Source: Shinella lacus (GTDB lineage: Bacteria > Pseudomonadota > Alphaproteobacteria > Rhizobiales > Rhizobiaceae). Taken from it: 64,000 bases of DNA. The position numbers and the translations under genes are program-made. Of this stretch, positions 1-7,243 are shown one piece after another (the stretch's first letter is position 1; each line of letters starts with the position of its first letter). The notes under the pieces are model-generated. The model did not search any database. It worked only from the letters and a program-made list of their open reading frames with translations, and was not told where the DNA came from. Location: positions 1 through 64,000 of the forward strand of contig NZ_WHSB02000009.1 in assembly GCF_010994755.1 (NCBI RefSeq), written 5' to 3'.

Positions 1-124
1 AAATCTCGTCGAACGGGTTCATCGACATCTTCACATTCGAAAGCTCGACACCCGAGCCATCCGCCTTCACGCGAATTTTGACGTTGTAATCAACGACCCG
101 CTTTACAGGGACCAAGATCTTCAT
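1..124 (-). CDS. etfB: Electron transfer flavoprotein beta subunit, 5' part only
   Basis: The first 41 codons run off the left edge. The N-terminus [20 protein letters not shown] and the following segment ending NPFDE are typical of bacterial EtfB, the AMP-binding beta subunit that with EtfA passes electrons from acyl-CoA and other flavin dehydrogenases to ETF-ubiquinone oxidoreductase. The ATG is at 124-122. The rest of the gene, and presumably etfA, lie outside the window, so integrity cannot be judged. The preceding 183 bases hold its promoter region and the end of the rhomboid gene. Confidence 0.9.
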   Translation of the reverse strand, partial: MKILVPVKRVVDYNVKIRVKADGSGVELSNVKMSMNPFDEI

Positions 125-153
125 GGCTTCCTTCCTTCATATGCCCGCGAGGG

Positions 154-175
154 AAAATGCGCCTTTCAAAGGCGC
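154..175 (-). terminator. Probable Rho-independent terminator after the rhomboid gene
   Basis: Inverted repeat GCGCCTTT-C-AAAGGCGC at 159-175. On the minus strand it is followed by ATTTTCCC. It lies between the stop of the rhomboid protease gene and the etfB start, so it could separate these two same-strand genes. The T-run is short, so this is moderate evidence only. Confidence 0.45.
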
Positions 176-307
176 CCTGATTGTCGGTTGGCGACATCGA
201 TACGCGTTTTTTCCCCAAATACAATGCGCCACGGGCCCTGCTCGCGCGAAAACGCAGGCGTTATAAATCACCTTTACGTTCACGTCAATTTTCCCCTCGA
301 AACGCCA

Positions 308-1093
308 TCACCGCCCCCAATGGGTGGGCGGCACGGAGGGGCCGGACGCGGTCTCTTCGGCCGGAACCGGCGTCGCTTCGACATGCCGGACGGCCTTCGG
401 CGTGACGATCGTGCGGTCGAACAGCGGCACGCCCCGCCGGCGCATGACGAGGACGAGAACCGCGCCGGCAAGTATGCCGCCGACATGCGCGCCCCAGGAG
501 ACGCCGCTGTCGCCATCGACCACCAGCATGTAGAATTGCTGGGCGATCCAGAAGGCAAGCGGAATGACCGCCGGCAGCGGCAGGGGAATGCGGAAAAACA
601 CCAGGACCCAGACGCGCACCTTCGGGTGCAGCAGGAAATAGGCCGCCACCACGCCGGAAATCGCGCCCGAGGCGCCGATCAGCGGCGCCTCCGAATTCAT
701 CTGCACGAGGCCATGCACCAGCGCGCCGGCCGCCGCGCACAGCAGGTAGAAGATGAGGAAGCGGATATGGCCGAGCGCATCCTCGACATTGTCGCCGAAC
801 ACCCAAAGGAAAATCATGTTCGAGGCGAGATGCATGAAATCGCCGTGCAGGAAAGCATAGGTGATGTAGGTCGCATCCTCCGGCACCAGCACGAGGCTCG
901 GCTCCAGGTCGGCGAAATCGAAGACGACCGCGGGGATGTAGCCGAGGCCCACCACCGCCGCATCGTTGAAGTCCTGCGTCGAGGCAAGGCCCGTCACCAG
1001 CCAGACGACGACATTGATCACGATCAGGCTGATCGTGACATATTGCACCTTGATGTATTTCAGGGCGTTGGCGTCGTGCAGCGGTATGAACAT
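308..1093 (-). CDS. Rhomboid-family intramembrane serine protease
   Basis: A 261-residue polytopic membrane protein. Visible hallmarks are a histidine-rich segment HGDFMHLASN at about 83-92, the nucleophile in GASG (Ser142) and the catalytic-dyad histidine in GAHVGG (His203), so both active-site residues are present. The six or so hydrophobic segments fit a bacterial rhomboid that cleaves transmembrane substrates within the inner membrane. No substrate can be inferred from neighbours. It follows the adenosyltransferase/HIG1-like pair on the same strand after a 56-base gap and may be co-transcribed with them. The short arginine-rich tail after about residue 217 is cytoplasmic by the positive-inside rule. 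Confidence 0.9.
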   Translation of the reverse strand: MFIPLHDANALKYIKVQYVTISLIVINVVVWLVTGLASTQDFNDAAVVGLGYIPAVVFDFADLEPSLVLVPEDATYITYAFLHGDFMHLASNMIFLWVFGDNVEDALGHIRFLIFYLLCAAAGALVHGLVQMNSEAPLIGASGAISGVVAAYFLLHPKVRVWVLVFFRIPLPLPAVIPLAFWIAQQFYMLVVDGDSGVSWGAHVGGILAGAVLVLVMRRRGVPLFDRTIVTPKAVRHVEATPVPAEETASGPSVPPTHWGR

Positions 1094-1149
1094 GGATCCC
1101 CTTCCCCAAAGGATGGCTGCGCACTTTTGCTAAGCTGCTTGCGACGACC

Positions 1150-1728
1150 TTATCTGTTCTGCCCCGGAACCCACAATATGTCCGTGTTGCCCTTGTCGTT
1201 GACCCAGCGGGCAGCGACGAAGAGGAAATCGGACAGCCGGTTGATATAGGCGACGGCCGCGGCCGAGACGGTTTCCCCGCTATCCTGAAGCGCCACGATC
1301 CGCCGTTCCGCCCGGCGCGCGACGGTGCGCGCCACATGCAGGGCCGCCGCTGCCGCCGTGCCGCCTGGCAGCACGAAGGAGCGCAGCGGTTCGAGATCGG
1401 CATTGAGCGTGTCGATTTCGCTCTCCAGCCGGTCGACCTGCGCCTGCACGATGCGCAGCGGCTCGTATTCGAGTTTCTTGCCCGTATCGGGCGTGGCGAG
1501 GTCGGCACCGAGGTCAAAGAGGTCGTTCTGGATGCGCATCAGCATCCGATCGAGATCCGGATGGCCGGCGAGGTGCTGGCGGACGACGCCGATGCAGGAA
1601 TTCGCCTCGTCGACCTCGCCATAGGATTCGACGCGCAGGTCATGCTTCTTGCGGCGCGGCCCTGCCACGAGGCCGGTCGTGCCGTCGTCGCCCGTGCGTG
1701 TGTAAATCTTGTTGAGCTTCACCATCAT
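1150..1728 (-). CDS. pduO: ATP:cob(I)alamin adenosyltransferase, PduO type
   Basis: About 192 residues. The N-terminus carries the PduO nucleotide-binding signature TRTGDDGTTGL, followed by ESYGEVDEANS and a C-terminal SDFLFVAARWVN segment, all typical of the family. It transfers the 5'-deoxyadenosyl group from ATP to cob(I)alamin to give coenzyme B12. The start at 1728 is preferred because its ATG overlaps the TGA of the upstream HIG1-like gene (ATGA), which suggests translational coupling. A start one codon later is equally possible. This is not the CobA/CobO-type enzyme usually found in cobalamin biosynthesis clusters, and no cob genes are nearby, so a salvage or repair role is inferred. 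Confidence 0.92.
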   Translation of the reverse strand: MMVKLNKIYTRTGDDGTTGLVAGPRRKKHDLRVESYGEVDEANSCIGVVRQHLAGHPDLDRMLMRIQNDLFDLGADLATPDTGKKLEYEPLRIVQAQVDRLESEIDTLNADLEPLRSFVLPGGTAAAAALHVARTVARRAERRIVALQDSGETVSAAAVAYINRLSDFLFVAARWVNDKGNTDILWVPGQNR

Positions 1729-1925
1729 CCGCGCCCGCCGCCCGTGATCCACAGGGTCAGCATGATGAGGACGATGGCGATCGCCTGCAAGAGCACGCGC
1801 GCCTGCATCAGCTTGTTCGAGGTATTGCCGTTGCCGCCCTTGGCCATGTTGGCAAGACCGCGCACGAGCACGATGACCACGAGGCCCATGACGAGCAGGG
1901 TCATGAAGGTGAGAAAGGAAGACAT
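1725..1925 (-). CDS. Small twin-transmembrane HIG1-like protein
   Basis: 66 residues with two hydrophobic helices (about 2-24 and 45-62) joined by a Gly/Asn-rich basic loop. The loop-to-helix-2 segment LMQARVLLQ resembles the core of the HIG1 (hypoxia-induced gene 1) domain, and proteins of this size and layout occur widely in alphaproteobacteria. In mitochondria HIG1 proteins associate with cytochrome oxidase; any similar role here is inference. The stop overlaps the adenosyltransferase start, so the two are likely expressed together. Confidence 0.75.
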   Translation of the reverse strand: MSSFLTFMTLLVMGLVVIVLVRGLANMAKGGNGNTSNKLMQARVLLQAIAIVLIMLTLWITGGGRG

Positions 1926-2025
1926 GCCAACGATCCGATTTGATTTCTGTCAGCCCTATTCAAATAGGGCATTTGGGCGAAATAGCACGCGATTTGACGA
2001 CGAAGGCCTGCGACGCCGCGCCGCG

Positions 2026-2874
2026 TCAGCCGAGTTTGCCGATGATGCGGTAGAACAGCGCCGCCGGCAGCAGCTTCTTCAAAAGCGCGCCCTGCTTGGC
2101 CGGCGTCGTCACGATATAGTGCGGCCGCGGTGCCTTCGCCGTCAGCGCGTGGCGCAGCACGGCATGCACCGCCTCCGGCCCGAGTTTTCCGCGCGCGGGC
2201 TTGGCCTCGCCGCGCAGCCGCTGGAGCTGCCGGCGATATTCCTCCGCATGCACCGAGTTTTCCAGATCGATGTTGCGCTCGATATGGGTCAGCGCATTGC
2301 CGGTGAAGCGCGAGGCGATCGGCCCCGGCTCGATGAGGCTGACATGCACGCCGGAGCCGGCAAGCTCCATGCGCAGCGTCAGCGACAGCGCTTCGAGTGC
2401 GAATTTCGAGGCATTATAGGCGCCGCGCCAGCGATAGGGCACGATGCCGAGGATCGACGAGCACTGCACGATACGGCCGGAACCCTGCCTACGCATCGTG
2501 GGGATCACCCGCCGCGTCAGGTCGTGCCAGCCGAAGACGTTCGTCTCGAATTGCAGGCGCAACACCTCGACAGGTAGATCCTCCACCGCACCGGCCTGCC
2601 CATAGGCGCCATTGTTGAACAGCGCATCGAGCCGCCCGCCGGTGCGCGCCAGCACCGTCTCGACCAGCGCCGCGATCGTCTCCGGCTTGGTATAGTCCAT
2701 CAGCAGCGCCTCGATGCCGTCCGCTTCGAGGCTCGCGAGATCCTCTTCCCGCCGCACCGTCGCGAAGACGCGCCAGCCCTCCGCCTTCAGCGCCCGGGCA
2801 CAATGGGCGCCGATGCCGGAGGAGCAGCCGGTGACGATGATGCTCGGCAGAGAGGGCGCTGTTGGAGAAGACAT
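2026..2874 (-). CDS. Short-chain dehydrogenase/reductase (SDR)
   Basis: About 282 residues of the classical SDR fold. The cofactor loop TGCSSGIG lies at the N-terminus, NNGAYG replaces the usual NNAG structural motif, and the catalytic tetrad includes the Ser of QCSSILG and YNASK. An arginine soon after the first glycine loop (VRREED) suggests NADP(H). The extended C-terminus resembles retinol dehydrogenase-like or lipid-acting SDRs, but the substrate is unknown. An in-frame upstream Met at 2919 exists; the start at 2874 (MSSPTAPSLP) is preferred because it immediately precedes the Rossmann fold. It stands alone on the minus strand, divergent from the YihY-family gene. Confidence 0.85.
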   Translation of the reverse strand: MSSPTAPSLPSIIVTGCSSGIGAHCARALKAEGWRVFATVRREEDLASLEADGIEALLMDYTKPETIAALVETVLARTGGRLDALFNNGAYGQAGAVEDLPVEVLRLQFETNVFGWHDLTRRVIPTMRRQGSGRIVQCSSILGIVPYRWRGAYNASKFALEALSLTLRMELAGSGVHVSLIEPGPIASRFTGNALTHIERNIDLENSVHAEEYRRQLQRLRGEAKPARGKLGPEAVHAVLRHALTAKAPRPHYIVTTPAKQGALLKKLLPAALFYRIIGKLG

Positions 2875-3071
2875 GGCGGTTTCCTGTACAAATCTGCCTG
2901 GGTTTCCCATATTCACCATTCCAGCAACCTCTGTCTGTCATCCAGGAGGCACAAAGGTCGCCGTAGAACGTTGAACCGGGCATAAGCCCTTAAATCGATT
3001 CTGATTTACGGGCCATGCCCGCGCAGACAATGAGAGACCGGCGACGGTCGCAAAGGGACTGGACATTGCTT

Positions 3072-4016
3072 ATGCCAACCGTCATCCGCCTTGCCTACAA
3101 GGTCGTCTTCGACGCGATCTGGCACTTTTCCGAGGACGACGGCTGGGCGATGGCGAGCCATGTCGCGCTGTCGACGCTGCTCGCGATCTTCCCCTTCCTG
3201 ATCTTCGGCACCGCGCTCGGCTCCTTCCTCGGCGCCGACCAGTTCGCCGAAACCGCCGTGCACCTGATCTTCGACACCTGGCCGGAATCGATCGCCGCCC
3301 CCATCTCGCGCGAGGTCGTCGCCGTGCTCACCATTCCGCGCGGCGGGCTGCTGACGGTCTCCGTGCTCGCCGCCGCCTATTTCGCCTCGAACGGCGTGGA
3401 GGCGCTGCGCGTCTCGCTCAACCGTGCCTACAGGGTCGCCGAGACGCGCTACTGGTACGTCACGCGCCTCGCCAGCCTCGGCTTCGTCATCGCGGGCGTG
3501 CTGGCGCTGGCCGTCATCAGCATCGTGCTCGTTGCCGCCCCCCTTGCCGTGCGGGCCACGGGCGACTGGCTGCCGTGGCTCACATATATCTATTCCTGGG
3601 TGGAGAGCTGGGGCCTCTTCGGCACGGTGCTCGTGCTGCTGGTCGGCCTGCTGATCGCCCATCTCTGGCTGCCGGCCGGCCGGCGCAAGATCGCCGACGT
3701 GCTGCCCGGCATCCTGCTCACGCTGATCGCATGGGGCGTCGGGGCCTACATCTTCGCCTCCTATCTCGCCACCTTCGCCAATTATGTCTCGACCTATGCC
3801 GGCCTCGCCTCGATCATGATCGCGCTGGTCTTCCTCTACATCGTCGGCGCGATCTTCATCATCGGCGCGGAAATCAATGCGGCCCTGATGAAATACCGGG
3901 TGAAACACCTGATCCTCGACAAGGTGCGCGGCGTGAAGAAACCGCAGGCCGAGGACGACCCCTCAATGGAAGACGAAGCCATAGCCCGCGAGCAGGGCGC
4001 GAATGCCGGCCGGTGA
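3072..4016 (+). CDS. YihY/BrkB-family integral membrane protein
   Basis: About 314 residues with roughly six hydrophobic segments. The N-terminal signature DDGWAMASHVALSTLLAIFP is characteristic of the YihY/UPF0761 family, which was once called ribonuclease BN by mistake. Function is unsettled; a transporter or envelope role is usually suggested. The C-terminal tail is charged and soluble, with the segment after about residue 285 rich in Lys and Glu. The start at 3072 gives the usual family N-terminus; an in-frame ATG at 3015 would add 19 arginine-rich residues. The 3' end overlaps the convergent GluQRS gene by 54 bases. Confidence 0.85.
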   Translation: MPTVIRLAYKVVFDAIWHFSEDDGWAMASHVALSTLLAIFPFLIFGTALGSFLGADQFAETAVHLIFDTWPESIAAPISREVVAVLTIPRGGLLTVSVLAAAYFASNGVEALRVSLNRAYRVAETRYWYVTRLASLGFVIAGVLALAVISIVLVAAPLAVRATGDWLPWLTYIYSWVESWGLFGTVLVLLVGLLIAHLWLPAGRRKIADVLPGILLTLIAWGVGAYIFASYLATFANYVSTYAGLASIMIALVFLYIVGAIFIIGAEINAALMKYRVKHLILDKVRGVKKPQAEDDPSMEDEAIAREQGANAGR

Positions 4017-4871
4017 CACGCCCTTTTCACGATAGGCCGCAATCCCCGTATCCTGGTTGCTCTTGGAGAGTTTTCGGCCATCCAGCCCCGACACCAGTCC
4101 ATGGTGGCGGTACGCGGGCACCGGCAGGCCGAGCAGGCTTTGCAACAGGCGATGCACGGCCGTCGCGTGAAACAGATCCTGCCCGCGCACCACGTCGGTA
4201 ACGCCTTGCGCCGCATCGTCGAGCGCCACGGCGAGATGATAGCTCGCCGGCGCATCCGGCCGCGACAGGATGACGTCGCCCCAGCGCTCCGGCTTCGCGG
4301 CCACGATGCCGGTCTGCCCCTCCGGCCCCTCGCCCGCCTCCTTCCAGTCGAGAACCGTCGGCGCCAGCGCCCGGGCCTTGTCAATGTCGAGCCGCCAGGC
4401 ATGCTGCCGCCCCGCCGCAATCCAGGCGAGCGCCTGGTCCCGGTCGAGCGCGCGCTCCTCGGTCGGATAGAGGGCGGCACCGTCCGGATCACGCGGCCAC
4501 ACGCCGCCCGCCGCCTCATGCGCCAGAACACGCGCCTTCACCTCGCCGCGGCTCAGAAACCCCGGATAGAGCACGCCCATCGCCTTCAGCCGCTCCAGCG
4601 CCTCGCCATAGAAGGCGACATGCTCCGACTGGCGGCGCACCGGCTTTTCCCAGTCGAGCCCGAGCCAGGCGAGATCGCGGTAGATCGCGGCTTCGAATTC
4701 GGGTCGCGAGCGGGCGGGATCGATGTCTTCCATACGCAGCAGGAACCGGCCGCCGCAGGCCGCTGCAAGATCGTGGTTGAGGATCGCTGACAGCGCATGG
4801 CCGAGATGCAGGAGGCCGTTCGGGCTCGGCGCAAAACGAAAGACACGATTTTTTGACAAAGCGCTTGGCAT
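3963..4871 (-). CDS. gluQ: Glutamyl-Q tRNA(Asp) synthetase (GluQRS)
   Basis: About 302 residues, a truncated GluRS catalytic core without an anticodon-binding domain, as in GluQRS, which glutamylates queuosine at position 34 of tRNA-Asp. Visible motifs are FAPSPNGLLHLGHA (HIGH class), RMEDIDPARS and KLSKSN (KMSKS class). The E. coli enzyme binds zinc through a CxC...Y...C knuckle; the aligned segment here is LYPGFLSRGEV and the only cysteine in the protein is near the N-terminus, so the zinc site appears lost. ATG at 4871 is preferred; a GTG five codons upstream is possible. It overlaps the convergent YihY-family gene by 54 bases at its 3' end. Confidence 0.9.
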   Translation of the reverse strand: MPSALSKNRVFRFAPSPNGLLHLGHALSAILNHDLAAACGGRFLLRMEDIDPARSRPEFEAAIYRDLAWLGLDWEKPVRRQSEHVAFYGEALERLKAMGVLYPGFLSRGEVKARVLAHEAAGGVWPRDPDGAALYPTEERALDRDQALAWIAAGRQHAWRLDIDKARALAPTVLDWKEAGEGPEGQTGIVAAKPERWGDVILSRPDAPASYHLAVALDDAAQGVTDVVRGQDLFHATAVHRLLQSLLGLPVPAYRHHGLVSGLDGRKLSKSNQDTGIAAYREKGVSPAGIRALLAGYGFVFH

Positions 4872-4931
4872 GAGGTCTTCTGGCACGAAGAGGCGTGTCG
4901 CGTCACTACGGCATCAGGGCCGCTTGAAGAA

Positions 4932-5588
4932 ATGCAGTTGCACATGATCAGGACGGAGGCGGATGTCGCGGCGGGTCTCGTCGACCTCGCGCTGCTCGAC
5001 GCACGCCTTTTCACCGTCATCGACAAGGCCGGCCCCGTGCCGCTGCGGCGTTTAGCACCCGGCTATCGCGGCCTTGCCGGCATCATCGTCGCGCAGATGG
5101 TGTCGCGCGCCAGTGCGGACGCGATCTGGCGCCGGCTGGAGGAGGCGGCAAGCGACATCACGCCCCATCACATCCTCGACCTGTCCGACGAGGATTGCCG
5201 CGCCGTCGGCCTGTCGCGCGCCAAGGCCGAGACGCTGCGCCGCGCCGCCGATGCTGTCGACCGCGGCGAACTCGATCTCGACGCGATCTGCCACATGGAG
5301 GCGACGGCCGCGACCCGCAAGCTGACCGCGATCAAGGGCATCGGCCGCTGGACGGCGGATGTGTACCTGCTGTTTTGCGGCGGCCACCCAGACATCTTCC
5401 CCTCCGGCGACATCGCGCTGCAAAATGCCGTCGCGCATGCCTTCGGTCTTGCCGTGCGTCCGGGGCCGCAGGAGCTCGACCGGATCGCCGAAAGCTGGTC
5501 GCCCTGGCGAGGCGTTTCGGCCCGGCTTTTCTGGGCTTATTATTCGCGCGAGATGCGCCGCGAGGCCGTCCCGGTGCTCGAAGGCTGA
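4932..5588 (+). CDS. DNA-3-methyladenine glycosylase II (AlkA-like, HhH-GPD)
   Basis: 218 residues of the HhH-GPD superfamily. The helix-hairpin-helix segment KGIGRWTADVYLLFCGG is followed by FPSGDIALQNA, which holds the catalytic aspartate. It is expected to excise alkylated purines in base-excision repair. It lacks the extra N-terminal domain of E. coli AlkA, so it belongs to the short AlkA type common in alphaproteobacteria. The gene is divergent from gluQ, separated by about 60 bases. The start could be 4932 or the Met at 4944. Confidence 0.88.
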   Translation: MQLHMIRTEADVAAGLVDLALLDARLFTVIDKAGPVPLRRLAPGYRGLAGIIVAQMVSRASADAIWRRLEEAASDITPHHILDLSDEDCRAVGLSRAKAETLRRAADAVDRGELDLDAICHMEATAATRKLTAIKGIGRWTADVYLLFCGGHPDIFPSGDIALQNAVAHAFGLAVRPGPQELDRIAESWSPWRGVSARLFWAYYSREMRREAVPVLEG

Positions 5589-5692
5589 GGCTCGCGAAAT
5601 ACGTTGTTTTCGCTTTTCCTTTCCGGCTTCACAATGCTGTAACAACGGGCCTAATATAGAAGGGCAGATGCCGAATCGATCAGGAGAAGCCC

Positions 5693-6250
5693 TTGACGAT
5701 TTCTGTTTCACCACAGGCCCTGCCAGCCCTTGTATTGAATGCTGACTACAGGCCGCTGAGTTATTATCCCTTGTCGCTCTGGTCGTGGCAGGACGCGATC
5801 AAGGCTGTGTTTCTAGACCGCGTAAACATCATCGCCGAATACGACCATTCGGTTTCCTCCCCGAGCTTCACGATGCGCCTGCCGAGCGTCGTGTGCCTGA
5901 AGACATACGTGCAGCCCTCACGCCACCCGGCCTTCACCCGGTTCAACGTGTTCCTGCGCGACAGGTTCGAATGCCAGTACTGCGGGTCGCCGGACGACCT
6001 GACCTTCGACCATGTCATCCCGCGCGCCCATGGCGGCGAGACGACCTGGTGCAACGTGGTCGCCGCCTGCTCCCCATGCAATTTGAGAAAAGGCAGCAAG
6101 CTGCCGAAGCAGGCGGGCATGCTCCCGCATCAGAAGCCCTACCAGCCGACGGTTCAGGATCTGCACAACAACGGGCGACTGTTTCCACCCAACTATCTGC
6201 ATGAAAGCTGGATGGACTATCTCTACTGGGACGTCGAACTGCAACCCTGA
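5693..6250 (+). CDS. HNH endonuclease family protein
   Basis: 185 residues. An N-terminal region beginning after MTISVSPQ leads to a C-terminal HNH domain with a treble-clef zinc site: CQYC at about 96-99, the HNH histidine in TFDHVIPRAHGGE, then Asn and CSPC before RKG. The start is TTG, supported by an AGGAG ribosome-binding site about 8 bases upstream. Such stand-alone HNH proteins are conserved in rhizobial chromosomes, and the domain is a metal-dependent nuclease fold. The cellular role is not known. It sits alone, convergent with the DsbB-like gene. Confidence 0.82.
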   Translation: MTISVSPQALPALVLNADYRPLSYYPLSLWSWQDAIKAVFLDRVNIIAEYDHSVSSPSFTMRLPSVVCLKTYVQPSRHPAFTRFNVFLRDRFECQYCGSPDDLTFDHVIPRAHGGETTWCNVVAACSPCNLRKGSKLPKQAGMLPHQKPYQPTVQDLHNNGRLFPPNYLHESWMDYLYWDVELQP

Positions 6251-6259
6251 CGCAGGCTG

Positions 6260-6283
6260 CGTGAACGGCAAGGCCGTTTCACG
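6260..6283. terminator. Hairpin between convergent HNH and dsbB-like genes
   Basis: CGTGAACGGC-AAG-GCCGTTTCACG forms a roughly 10-bp stem with one bulged base. No T-run follows on either strand. Its position between two convergent stops suggests transcription termination for both, but the evidence is weak. Confidence 0.35.
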
Positions 6284-6318
6284 TCAGCGACATGCGTGAC
6301 ACGAAGGGTTGCGGCATC

Positions 6319-6828
6319 TCAGGCTTTCGCGGACCGCGCGCCCGAAAAGGCGATTGCGGCGAGGATGACGCTCGCGATCACATTCCAGCCGGCAAAGGAC
6401 AGGCCGAGCAGGCGGAACGACGCCTCCGTGCAGGAGGGACCGTGCTTGGTGTTGAGATCGGACAGCAGGTCGCCGGCATTCTGCGTGACGCCCTGCGCCG
6501 TGGTCGCACAGGTCGCAGGCCCTTCCCAGAAACCCCATTCGACGCCCGCGTGGTAGACGCCCATGCCCGCACCGACCAGCATCATGATGCCGGCAATCGC
6601 CAGCAGCAGCCGCGTCAGCCAGGCCGGACCGCCGAACAGGGCCGAAAGCAGCGCCGCGACCGCGACCGGAATGCCGTAATAATAGGGATCGCGCTGCAAC
6701 AGGCAGAGCGCGCAGGGAATGTAGCCGCCGATATGCTCGAAGGCGAGCGCGCCACCGACGGTCGCCGCCATGCCGAGCGTCAGGAGGCCTGCGGATGTCT
6801 TGCGGGAAAGGTCGAGGGATGCAGTCAT
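6319..6828 (-). CDS. DsbB-family disulfide bond formation protein
   Basis: 169 residues with four predicted transmembrane helices. The first periplasmic loop has the quinone-linked CALC pair (Cys39, Cys42) preceding QRDPYYYG, and the second periplasmic loop carries Cys107 and Cys133, matching the two cysteine pairs that relay electrons from DsbA to quinone. The arginine after the first pair (Arg46) corresponds to the residue important for quinone interaction in E. coli DsbB. No DsbA partner is in the window. Family membership is clear; annotation as DsbB itself or a DsbI-like paralogue remains open. Confidence 0.88.
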   Translation of the reverse strand: MTASLDLSRKTSAGLLTLGMAATVGGALAFEHIGGYIPCALCLLQRDPYYYGIPVAVAALLSALFGGPAWLTRLLLAIAGIMMLVGAGMGVYHAGVEWGFWEGPATCATTAQGVTQNAGDLLSDLNTKHGPSCTEASFRLLGLSFAGWNVIASVILAAIAFSGARSAKA

Positions 6829-6999
6829 CAGGATCGTCCAATCGGGCCGGCGGGGGTGCCGGCGGAACGGCGCCGAGTTCTATCAGGCGGCGCGCCGTTG
6901 TAAATCACCCGCACGGATAAGTGATCATGCCCGCCCCCGGATTTGCCGGTTGCCGCCCGCGAAAGCTTCGTGTAAACGGCGATGGCTCACAAGTGCCGT

Positions 7000-7084
7000 G
7001 CCCCATTGGCGGAACTGGTAGACGCGCTCGACTCAAAATCGAGTTCCGAAAGGAGTGCTGGTTCGATTCCGGCATGGGGCACCA
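7000..7084 (+). tRNA. tRNA-Leu (anticodon CAA)
   Basis: An 85-base gene with a perfect 7-bp acceptor stem (GCCCCAT / ATGGGGC) and genome-encoded CCA. The anticodon stem is CTCGA/TCGAG around the loop CTCAAAA, giving anticodon CAA that reads UUG. A variable arm and the T-loop GTTCGATTCC are present. The orphan 7.2-8.9 kb genes lie just downstream, but I saw no second copy of the tRNA 3' end that would mark an attachment site. Confidence 0.95.
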
Positions 7085-7243
7085 AAATCTCAAAGCTTTT
7101 TTAGGCACTTTGTTTCCGGTTCCATCCTAGCCTTCGGGCAAATCAACGGGCTAGCCAAGGCCGGGTTATCGCCCGGGCCTTGCCGAAACTATCCGCATGA
7201 GGCAGATGAAACGGCAAGGACTTGCAATCGAACGGGCTTCAAC

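Noticed and set aside
7000-7084. Attachment site for an integrated element at the tRNA 3' end
   Set aside because: I could not find a second copy of the tRNA 3' segment downstream, and no integrase gene is present.
7055-7243. Coding sequence starting inside tRNA-Leu
   Set aside because: The frame is open by chance; the first 60 codons overlap the tRNA and its 3' flank.
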